A stretch of 64,000 nt of DNA, taken from contig CM055319.2 in the NCBI GenBank assembly GCA_029255685.2, forward strand, positions 13,774,247-13,838,246. The letters run 5' to 3'. This document shows, piece after piece, positions 35,958 to 45,135 of this stretch. The notes beneath the pieces were generated by a model. The model did not search any database and was not told the origin of the DNA. It saw only the letters and a program-made list of their open reading frames with translations. The position numbers were made by a program, and so were the translations under genes. How positions within the stretch are numbered: the first letter of the stretch is position 1; each line of letters begins with the position of its first letter. This stretch comes from Silene conica. Taxonomy: Eukaryota > Streptophyta > Magnoliopsida > Caryophyllales > Caryophyllaceae.

Positions 35958-37061
35958 TTATCCCATCATACTCATCCCAAATTCAGAAGTCATCAACTCA
36001 GAGAAGTACTTGCACAACATTTTGTTAGTTGAGCCAGAAATAATATCATGAACATAGATCTGAACGACAAGTAGATCTGAGTTCTCGCTTTTAAGAAATA
36101 GGGTTTTGTCCACGGATCCTCTCTTGAATCCACTCTCCAATAGGAACTTTGATAATCTGTCGTACCATGCTCTAGGTGCTTGTTTTAGGCCATAAACAGC
36201 TTTGTCCAACTTGAATACATGATCCTTGAGTTTGCTGTCAGGAAATCCAGGAGGTTGTTCAACAAATACTTCTTCTTGGAGATAGCCATTAAGAAAGGCA
36301 TTCTTAACGTCCATCTGAAATAGCTTCATTCCCCTATGTGCTGCAAATGCAATGAGTAGTCTAATTGCCTCAAGACGAGCAACATGAGCGAAAGTTTCGT
36401 CATAATCGATCCCTTCCTGTTGGTTGTATCCTTGAACCACTAGTCTGACCTTATTTCGCACAATGACTCCAGTATCATCCAATTTGTTTCTGAATACCCA
36501 TCTAGTTCCAATGACAGATCTGTCCTTAGGTCGAGGAACAAGATGCCAAACTTTGTTTCTTTCAAATTGCTGGAGTTCTTCTTCTATAGAAACTATCCCG
36601 TCTGGTTCTGCGAGAGCTTCCTTGATATTTGAAGGTTCAATGGTGGAGAGAAAGGAGTAGAATGAGCAAAAGTTGTTTAAACTCCTTCGAGTTTGAACTC
36701 CTTCAGTCAAGCTACCTATGACATTGTCCAAAGGATGAGAGCCCTTGTATCTCCAGTTCCTTGATTGATTATTTGCATTACCTGTACTTGACTCGGGATT
36801 TTGGCTTGTTCCCCCAGAATCCAAACCTGGGGTTCTAGTAGGATCAGGTATAACTCTAATATCTTCCCTTTGGTTTTGATTCAAAGTTATAGCTTCATTA
36901 GCTGTGACTCTGGGTTCCAAGTCATTGGCTTGGGAGTTATCTACAGTATCATCAACTGTAGTTTCATCTCTCGCACTGTTTTCTCCCAAGTTAAGTTCAT
37001 CATGAATTCCTTGAATCTCACCTTCTTCATTTTCTATTTCAGGAGGATCTTCTCTTAACAA
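35958..37061 (-). pseudogene. SIRE copia reverse transcriptase with altered active site
   Basis: A 367-residue open frame. The first 140 residues are an acidic, Asn/Glu-rich linker between integrase and RT. The RT follows with VWHLVPRPKDRSVIGTRWVF, RLVVQGYNQQEGIDY, LFQMDVKNAFLNGYL and VYGLKQAPRAWYDRL, the expected copia order. The catalytic YVDD is YVHD here (36030-36041), so one of the metal-binding aspartates is histidine. A stop beyond position 35958 separates it from the thumb and RNase H. Confidence 0.9.
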
Positions 37062-37259
37062 CCTGAAATCAGGTTCGTCTAGGTTTTCCTCTACGTCCTA
37101 TAAAGGCTTATCGAAGGCATTATTTTCATCAAAGATAACATGAATACTCTCTTCTATGCATAAGGTACGTTTGTTAAAAACTTTGTAGGCTTTACTATGA
37201 TCCGAATATCCTATAAAAATTGCTTCGTCACTTCTAGGATCGAATTTGCTTAATCTGTT

Positions 37260-38382
37260 TTAACCATTGTTGTGAATAAAGCATTTACTCCCAAAACATC
37301 TTAAATGAGATATATTAGGTTTACGACCTCGAAGAAGTTCAAAAGGTGTCTTTTTAAGGATAGGTCTAATCATAGCGCGGTTATGAATATAGCAAGCTGT
37401 ACTAATAGCCTCAGCCCAAAAGTTTCTAGGTAAACCACTACAAAGAAGCATTGTTCTAGCCATGTCTTCTAAGGTTCTGTTCATATGTTCTACGACTCCA
37501 TTTTGTTGTGGGGTTCTAGGTGCCGAGAAGTTATGTCCAACACCGTTGGTCTTACAGAACTCAATAAAGGCATGATTGTCGAACTCGGTTCCATGGTCAG
37601 TACGCATAGTTACTAGGTTAGATTCATATTTGTTTTGAACAAGTTTCATGAGACAAACAAATTCATCGAATGTTTCGTCTTTAGAGTGGAGAAAGATTGG
37701 CCAAACAAATCTAGAGCAATCATCAACTAGAACGAAAACGTACCTAGAACCACCTCTGCTTCTTACCTTCATAGGGCCACAAAGATCCATGTGTACCTTC
37801 ATAGGATGATCTGACGTGTTTGCAACGTGCACATGTGTCACACATCTTTTCTTGATCAAAGTTGATCTTCGGAAGACCTTCGACCAAGTCCCATCTTTTC
37901 AGCTTACTTAGAATAGGTAAATTAATATGACCAAATCTCTTATGCCATAGACATGGATCATCTAACGTAACTTTCATGCAAGAGAGAGAGTTAGTAGGTA
38001 TGGATTTTAAATCAATCATATAAACGTTTTTCTTTCTATGGCCTTCAAGAATTACTTTGCTTGTACCTTCCATAATTATACGACATATATCTGCATGAAA
38101 AACAACCTTGTTTCCTTTGTCGCATAATTGAGATATACTTATTAAATTATGTTTGACACCACTTACCAGATATACATCATTTATAGCATGAGATGATGAA
38201 ATACCTATTTTACCAATTCCGATTATTTTTCCCTTTTTGTTATCACCGAAGGTGACTTTTCCTCCGTCAAAGGGTTTTAGGGTTTGAAATAGATTTACGT
38301 CGCCTGTCATATGTCTTGAGCATCCATTGTCGAGATACCATAAGTTATTTTCCTTAGCGACAAGCTGCACATATAAATTCAA
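37260..38382 (-). pseudogene. SIRE copia protease and integrase
   Basis: Frame 37744-38382 starts near the protease: LWYLDNGCSRHMTGD, where the catalytic D-S/T-G triad is DNG. It is followed by the GAG-pre-integrase block LWHKRFGHI and CDTCARCKHV (the HHCC zinc finger). A frameshift near 37800 leads to 37260-37859 with the integrase core: MDLCGP (first Asp), RTDHGTEFDN (second Asp), PQQNGVVEHMNR (Glu). It ends at a stop at 37260; a further stretch to about 37080 is readable with stops. Confidence 0.88.
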
Positions 38383-39078
38383 AGACAGGATTTAGGTACC
38401 CAAGCATACTTGGGTCCTTTGTTGTTAGTAATCACAAATATATCTTCCTTTTTCACCCAGACTTGTCTTACATAAGATTTTCTATAATGGTAGTATTTGG
38501 GTTTTGATGTTTTTGTGTATGTCTTAGTTTGAACTTTTGGTGACCATTTTTTGTGTGTTGTTGGTTGAGAAGTTTGTTTGGTTCTATTTTTCTTTTCTTC
38601 GTAATCAAATGTCATGTCATAGAACCATCTGTGGTCAATATTTCTTTCCTCATCTTTGTTATCAACGCTATCAGAGACGGAAACAGTGTCGTTTGGTATA
38701 CCTAAGGATTTAACAAACTTAACTCCGGTTTTAAAATCTTGTGCGTGTTTTACACAGTTTTCACGTAGGTGACCAGTATGACCAAAATATGTACATATTA
38801 AATACTCAGGTAGGTCGACATATTTTCTTCTTCTAAAGTCTCGGTCTGTTGGGCTTTGTTTACACTTTGAGTGATCCCTTCTTCAATAACACTCGTGCCC
38901 TAATCCCATCTTCATGTTATTGTCGGATTGTTCAGTCAGGAAGTTTAGAACGTTAGTGCTTCCTTCCCATTTATCATGAACTTTTCGGGCATGAAGAAGA
39001 AGGTCTTTCAAGGAGTCTATTTCCTTTTTACATTCACTATGGTCAATGTTATTGGACTCTTTTAGGTTTTGAATGTCT
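38383..39078 (-). pseudogene. SIRE copia gag-pol connector, degraded
   Basis: Short broken frames rich in Lys/Thr/Gln (38379-38615) and Lys/Asp (38883-39110), continuing the coiled-coil linker toward the protease. The original reading can no longer be followed with confidence. Confidence 0.5.
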
Positions 39079-39777
39079 TTATGAAAGTCGATCGGAAACA
39101 ATTTTAGCATGTTCTCTCTTGATGTTAGACAAGTTGAATTCTAGATCCATGATTTTGCTTTCGAGAATCTCAACTTCTTCTAGATGAGTCTCATCTTCAA
39201 CAACTGTCGAAGATTTAGACTTTAGAAGCTCATTTGCCTTTCTCAATTCTGAAGTTATAGCTTCATTAGCTATAACTTTAGATTGAAGCTCTTTAATGTT
39301 GAGTTTTAGTTTTGCGGTTATAGCTTCATTGGCTATAACTTTAGACTCAAGAACCTTTTTCTCAAACATAACTGTTTCCAATTTAACATTGGTTTCAATG
39401 TTTACTTTGGATTTCAGTTTCTTAACTTTGGCTTTTAGAAGTTGATTTTCCTCAGCAATATCGAGGATTTGTTCTTTCAATTCATCTAACTCGAGACTTT
39501 GTTCATGACATTGGTCTAGGGTTTTCTCAAAGTATTTAATTAACATAGCCTTAGACAGATTTTTAACTTGACTTTTAAGTTGTAGAAAATTTACCTCTTC
39601 GTAATCGTCGTCTGAGTTGGATTCTCCAAGGAGACACATATGAGATGCATCATCTTCATCATGGTTGTTTGAGATTAAATCAAGACTGACGTTGCTTAAG
39701 CAAAGGTTTGCTACCTCATCTTCTTCCGAGTACTCGTCATCTTCGGATTCTAATTCTCCCCAGCATGATGCAAGCAT
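39079..39777 (-). pseudogene. SIRE copia coiled-coil linker between GAG and protease
   Basis: A 232-residue open frame. The N-terminus is strongly acidic (ELESEDDEYSEEDEV); from about residue 70 it is a continuous heptad coiled coil (LDELKEQILDIAEENQLLKA). The unit VIANEAIT occurs twice, 21 residues apart, encoded by DNA that is itself an inverted repeat. Coiled coils between GAG and protease are typical of SIRE-lineage polyproteins. It is cut from GAG by a frameshift near 39850. Confidence 0.7.
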
Positions 39778-39779
39778 TA

Positions 39780-40718
39780 CCTTTTTGAATTCCGTTTTGG
39801 TCTTTTCCCTCTTGGATTTGTCTTTGATTTTGTCTCAACTTGGACAGTCTTTGATCATTGATCTTGTTGACCACACTTGAAACATCCTCTTTTAAAGAAT
39901 GTTTGTTTGGAGTCAATTTTCTTCTTGTCAAAGGTTTTGTTATTGGAGTTCTTGTATCTACCCTTGAAAACTGCTTTCTTAAATCGCCTTGCGAATAGAA
40001 AAGTTTCGTCTTCAAGTTCTTCTTCGCATACTTCACTGGTGGAGGCTTGAAGTGTGACGCTTTTACCTTTAGGGTCGTCATCATCTTCTTTATTTAGCAT
40101 GATCTCATGAGCCATCAGAGATCCTATAAGTTCTTGGTAAGTTATTTGAGATAGATCACGTGCTTCTTCTATGGCCATGACCTTTGGTTGTCATTTCTTG
40201 GTGAGACTCCTAAGGATCTTTCGAATGATATTTTCATAATCGATCTTCCTACCAAGGTTCCGTAGTTCATTGATATTGCAAGAGAATCGTGCAGACATGC
40301 TATCAACAAATTCATTCTCTTCCATAGTGAAAAGTTCATATCTTTGAATAAGCAAATCTATACGATGTTTCTTGACTACGGATGTTCCTTCGTAGGCAAG
40401 TTCAAGACCATCCCATATTTCCTTAGCGGAATTACAGGATGAGAATCTATCAAATTCTAAAGTTATCATACCGTTTTGTAGGAGGCTCATGGCCTTTGAA
40501 TTTTTCTCTGCAATTTTGTAGTCGGCTTCTACATAATCACTTTCCATCTTTTCGTAGGTTGTTCCATTGGCGGCGGCGACCAAGATTTTCTTTGGTCCGG
40601 TTTGAATGATCTTCAAACATTCCCAATCACATCCCTTGATATAGTGAGTCATCATATTCTACCATAGACTGTAGTTCTTACCATCGAAGATAGGACAGTT
40701 GAGATGCTTGGAATCCAT
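39780..40718 (-). pseudogene. SIRE copia GAG
   Basis: ATG at 40718 opens MDSKHLNCPIFDGKNYSLW, closed by TAG after 19 codons. The body runs 40191-40655 (CDWECLKIIQTGPKKIL, SCNSAKEIWDGLELAYEGT, the UBN2-like copia GAG fold) and, after a frameshift, 39855-40178. The latter holds the basic region and a zinc-knuckle start (CFKCGQ) that is broken by a further shift near 39855. At least three lesions. Confidence 0.85.
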
Positions 40719-40790
40719 TGTTGATAGAGTATATAATATAGAATCAATAGTAGGATCAATCTCCCGCGGTTAGGCGATCAAGAGCACGAG

Positions 40791-40802
40791 GCTCTGATAC
40801 CA
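40791..40802 (-). other. SIRE copia primer-binding site
   Basis: The minus strand reads TGGTATCAGAGCC two bases after the 5' LTR, matching initiator Met-tRNA. Confidence 0.88.
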
Positions 40803-40804
40803 AT

Positions 40805-42281
40805 TGAAGAGTCTATTGATACGATATACTCAAGAAGGGGGGGTTGAATTGAGTATGCCTTCTTTTTTAAATCTTCTTCGATGTGTGCTTTTGTATGGTA
40901 ATCGTCGAGTAGAGCAAGTAATAAGTAGATACACGATATTTTTGAAGTGGTTCAGTTTCACAATTTGAAACCTACGTTCACTATTCTCGATTAATAAAAT
41001 TAGTAATACCGACTCCGGATTACAATTTTATCAACCCTACTCGTACAACTTTGATATTAGTTTTAACTCAACCTAGATATCGTTAAATATCTAGCTACGT
41101 CAAGTACCGTTAAATACTTGATTACAATGAGTACCGTTAAATACTCGATCTATCTTACGCTAATAAGATAAGTCTTCAATGTTCTTCAAAGTCACAATCT
41201 TAAATGAATAAGATCAATGCTGGAGCACTTGAATCTTGAAACGAATATGACAATAAAAGCTCGAATCTTGAAGAATTGTGATCAGCGGTTTTCTCTCGAT
41301 TTGCGTGAATTTTTTTGTATGATTTCGTGATTTGTAATGTGTCACAAGTATCCTATTTATATGGAATTATATCGAGTTTGATCAAACCCTAGATAATTTA
41401 GGAATATTACCTAAACTAGAATTCTAGTCCTTTGGTAATACTACCATAAATCTAATCTCAATTTATTTAGGAAAGATTTAAATAAGATATTTAAGTATTA
41501 TATATGGAATCAATTTCCTAATTCATATTTAGGAAAGATCTCATATATTAAATAAATAGCAACCTTACTAAAACCAACTTCCTAAATCTTGTCAAAATAT
41601 AATAAATTATATTACCATAATATAATCTAGATTGCTTTAGGTTATTTAAATAAATACATATTTATTTAATTAAACAACCCTACATGATTAAGGAACGTGT
41701 CATTGTACACGACTTCCTAAACCGTTTCATACTAAATCTAGAATTATATTACTTGACAAATAAGTTAAATAAAAATCCTTAGTTTATTAGAAATAAATAA
41801 TTAACTCATAAGAAAATTATTTATTCCTTGTTAACTATTAAATATTTTATATTAACCTATTAAGATTAATAATTCCATAAAATTAGAATATCAATTATCC
41901 ATTAATTTAACACGGCGATTTTTGGAGAACAAAATCGTTTCAACCATCACAAATATTTCGATCATTTCTTCTTTATGGAGTTATAGGCCTTATAGCTACG
42001 AGCTATATATAACTTGAACCAATCTCATACTAAAGTCATAGTTGATAAGTATAACTTTAGTTCATTATGCACTTGTGATCTTCTTTCAATCCTTGATTTG
42101 TCAATCCATTGACTAATATTTTTGAATCTTTTATACTTGATTGATGAGATCTTCTAAACTAATATTCTGTACACTTAGCACAGGATTATACGCACGAGTT
42201 ATAATATATATAGCTAGACTTATCATTATCAAAACTTAAACATATATACTTTCTATATGCATTTGAATATATGGATCAACA
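40805..42281 (-). repeat. SIRE copia 5' LTR (1477 bp)
   Basis: Homologous to 22569-24030. Its last 36 bases (42246-42281) are repeated at 46801-46836 as part of the tandem duplication. Confidence 0.9.
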
Positions 42282-42286
42282 CCGCT

Positions 42287-42592
42287 ACTTGGGAGGACTG
42301 CTCCACTTACCTCCCTTTAGAAGTTGGACCCGGTGTTAGGGAGCCTTCTGGTATTCTATGGATCGGTTATACAGTTAATCATTGGTTTCGGCTACGTATG
42401 CAACATAATTGTCCTATGCCTCCAGTACACCGCATGTGAGAAAGGTACCGTCATTCCAGTGTAGAACACCATGAGAAAATATACACTGAAAGGTTGATGC
42501 ATTGGTTGCAGTATGTACATGCCCATATCTTACCACAACCATTTAACCGGAGACAGCACACGTCTAGGGATGAGCCATTTATAATTCTGTAA
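42287..42592 (+). pseudogene. OTU-like gene, C-terminal part, copy A
   Basis: Reads ATWEDCSTYLPLEVGPG, IGYTVNHWFRLRM, NCPMPPVHRM, the C-terminus of the OTU-like protein (the NHW block carries the catalytic His of the fold). Copy A has TGA in place of TGG at 42436-42438 and an adjacent change, so it is truncated. With the SIRE copia and CCGCT removed it directly follows 22568, though in a different frame. Confidence 0.7.
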
Positions 42593-42820
42593 CATAATCT
42601 AATCTTTTGTATTTGTCTTTATCTAGTTTATTTAGTCTTTATGCATTTGGATGGCCCATTTATAGTGTAGAACATAATCTAATCTTTTGTATTTGTCTTT
42701 ATCTAGTTTATTTAGTCTTTATGCATATGGATCAGCCATTTATAGTGTAGAACATAATCTAATCTTTTGTATTTGTATTTATATAGTTTATTTAGTCTTT
42801 ATGCATTTGTGTAACATATA
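42591..42820. repeat. 80-bp tandem repeat, about 2.8 copies
   Basis: AACATAATCTAATCTTTTGT begins at 42591, 42671 and 42751, exactly 80 bp apart. The first unit starts within the OTU stop codon. Copy B has it at 47146-47375. Confidence 0.92.
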
Positions 42821-42862
42821 ACCAAAATAAAAGTTGTCTAAATAAAACAAATCATGACCAAC

Positions 42863-43018
42863 AAAGTGAAATAACAAGTTCAACATCCTCCAAATGAAAC
42901 AGAATTTCAACAAACAGAAAGCAAAGTGAAATTACAAGTTCAACATCCTCCAAATGAAACAGAAGTTCAACAAACAGAAAGTAAAGTGAAATTACATGTT
43001 CAACATCCTCCAAATCAT
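42863..43018. repeat. 60-bp tandem repeat, about 2.6 copies
   Basis: AAAGTGAAATNACAAGTTCA units start 60 bp apart, just beyond the 3' end of the PMD gene. Copy B has it at 47418-47573. Confidence 0.92.
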
Positions 43019-43022
43019 GACC

Positions 43023-44160
43023 CTAGTGCCCGTTGTCACGGAAGCTGCTGGAATGTCTACCTCTGCCTCTACTACCTTCACCATCTCTACCTCCTCTTCC
43101 TCTACTACCGTCGCCATATGTACCTCCTCTTCCCCTACTACCGAGCTGCCCCGAACCACTGTATGAGTATGCACGAAGCTGACGGTATAATGTATTCATA
43201 AATTGTCGGAGTTCTTTTAGGCACCCCGGATCGTCAACTTTGTCATACTGTGAGAACCTCGTGATAAGGGACTAGCCAACCTAGAAATGAAACAGCGAAA
43301 ACCGTAACAAATTAAATTAAATTAAATACCGTAAATAAACAAGTAAAGCATAAGACAGGATAACCAATGCTTCTTGACACAACCAGCCCTCTACTACTCA
43401 ATAGACAAACAACAGCATGAAAACCGTAACAAATTAAATTAAATTAAACACCGTAATCGTGTCCTAAATTAAATTAAATAAATGTAAAGTTACACTTACC
43501 ATAGTCGGGAAGTATGACCTCGCTGTGGGAAACTCACCACTCTGATACACGGCATCATTCATCAAGTAAGGGTGTGAAACTGATTGGTACCATTCCATGT
43601 ACCGATCAACGGTACCACAAGGTGGGTGAGCCGAATGTGACATCCTATCTGGAACAATCTTGTGGTCCCGCCAGTTAGACCAAGTATGGTCCAAAAATGC
43701 ACCATTGAATTGCAGATCGTAAGTACCAGACTTCACGGAACGATATGACTTATCCGGAATGGCCATGGGAGAAGGCAGAATCTGCATGTAACCAAATTGC
43801 CGAAGACAACGATCTGGCTGATAAGGCTCCAAAATGTCAATGAATCGCAACAAACCACTATAGAGGGTACGAGGATGCTTGTTCTCAGGGAACAAACGAT
43901 ATGGTGTCCAAGTCACTACATCCTATCAATCTGAACCCGATACGCCTTAAGAGTGGAAACATGGTCTTGCCTCGGAGTTGAGCTAGTAGACCAGTAGGCT
44001 GCCCTAGCTGCACCCGGAGTTGCTGCCAAAGTATTCATGGTCGTCAGGCGGAACGGGGGAAAGTACTCTAAAATCCATGACTGCAACAATGTCAAACAAC
44101 CACAAATACCCTTACAATCAGTCCTCGTGGCAATACCCAACTGCCAGAAGACCAGTTGGT
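43023..44160 (-). pseudogene. Plant mobile domain (PMD / MAIN-like) gene, copy A
   Basis: Minus-strand exons: 43500-44160 and 43023-43280, with a GT-AG intron (43281-43499). The first exon reads LLQSWILEYFPPFR and GAARAAYWS, then after a frameshift near 43918 TWTPYRLFP, SGLLRFIDILEPYQPDRCLR, QFGYMQ and YMEWYQSVSHPY. This is the pattern of the PMD fold in MAIN-like proteins and in Mutator-like transposons. Exon 2 reads RFSQYDKVDDPGCLKEL and ends in an RG-rich tail (GSRGRGG repeats), an RNA-binding type of sequence. The frameshift is shared with copy B; copy A also has TAG for CAG near 43273. It faces the OTU-like gene tail to tail. Function of PMD proteins: transcriptional silencing and meristem maintenance in known plant genes. 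Confidence 0.75.
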
Positions 44161-44220
44161 GAGTCTAATGCTAGACAGAAAGGGGCTCTTGAGAAAAAAA
44201 AAATCGAAAGAACATAATCG

Positions 44221-45135
44221 TAAGTATATTAATGTATTACTTTTCGCTTTTGGTACTTATAGCACAACATCATAGTGTATGCTAATAGTTTATATACAGC
44301 TAATACGTTGCTTGAACTTTCATATTTGTATATCAGTTATCTTCCATTGAGGCATTTGCTAAAAGCTTATTTTTTTCCCTCTATGTGTTGCAGGCACCCG
44401 TTGATTGCTATTGATGATAAAAATAATGAAGAACTTCATTAGTCTAGTGTTCTTGGTGAATTCAGAGGTCTTATTATAAAGTAATTTTGAGTCAATTTGT
44501 GATTTAACAACAAGTCTCTCTTGTGACGGATATATCTGTCACAAGCTTGCGAGTTACGACGAGACAGGTATTACCAATGTGGATGAATAAGACAATATAA
44601 TTTGCTACTCCTAGGCACTTTACCTTTGTCTTATTTACCCCACATGTGCATTACTTGACCCGTTACAAACTTGGGACGGATATAACGGTCACAAATAAGA
44701 ATTTGTGATTTAATAAAGTAGTCTAGTGTTCTTGTTATTTTCGTTATGGGGAGCTTTAGTTTTGCAGGGACTAATTTGTAATTTAGTCACTTTTTTGGCA
44801 ATTTGCAAAAGATTGAATAATTAGTTAAAATATACCGGAAGCAAAGATATTAGAATCTTGAAGATCAGAAATTATATTGGTTGACTTCTTTATTCTCTAA
44901 TCAGTTTTTACATGACAATTTAACCAATTATTATTGGTAGGTAACACCACATCATAAGAATGACATGGTGTATATGTAACACAGAAACTTTGCCGCCAAT
45001 TTTCCAAAAAATATTTTATAATTAATATGGAAATTTTATAATTTATAACTACTCTAATTTTATAATTTATAATTTCACAAGTTATGTAAACATATTATTA
45101 ATTTAATGATTGAAATCTTCCATGATAATCACGTA
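44221..45135. other. Spacer upstream of the PMD gene, copy A
   Basis: No clear gene. It contains a small inverted-repeat element (44507-44699). A possible short spliced plus-strand exon ends at 44440. The empty site TAGTTTATA (44286-44294) corresponds to the MITE in copy B. Confidence 0.5.
44507..44699. mobile_element. Small inverted-repeat (MITE-like) element, copy A
   Basis: TTGTGACGGATATATCTGTC near the left end pairs with GACGGATATAACGGTCACAA near the right end, imperfect inverted repeats of about 28 bp. The element is flanked by the 13-bp direct repeat AATTTGTGATTTA (44494-44506, 44700-44712). No coding. Copy B equivalent: 49384-49576. Confidence 0.5.

Larger units (their letters stand above)
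22569..42281 (-). mobile_element. SIRE-type Ty1/copia retrotransposon with env-like region
   Basis: LTRs lie at 22569-24030 and 40805-42281, bounded by TGAAGA and TTCAACA/ATCAACA, with target duplication CCGCT at 22564-22568 and 42282-42286. On the minus strand the order is primer site, gag, coiled-coil linker, protease, integrase, RT, RNase H, env-like frame, polypurine tract. That order and the extra 3' frame define the SIRE/Maximus lineage. Every coding block has stops or frameshifts, so it is dead. It is interrupted by LARD2 (24477-32829). LTRs differ by about 2% by eye. Confidence 0.92.

Noticed and set aside
42992-43174. VVEEEEVE-rich 60-codon minus frame in copies A and B
   Set aside because: It is a shifted reading of the PMD exon whose true frame gives the RG-rich tail.
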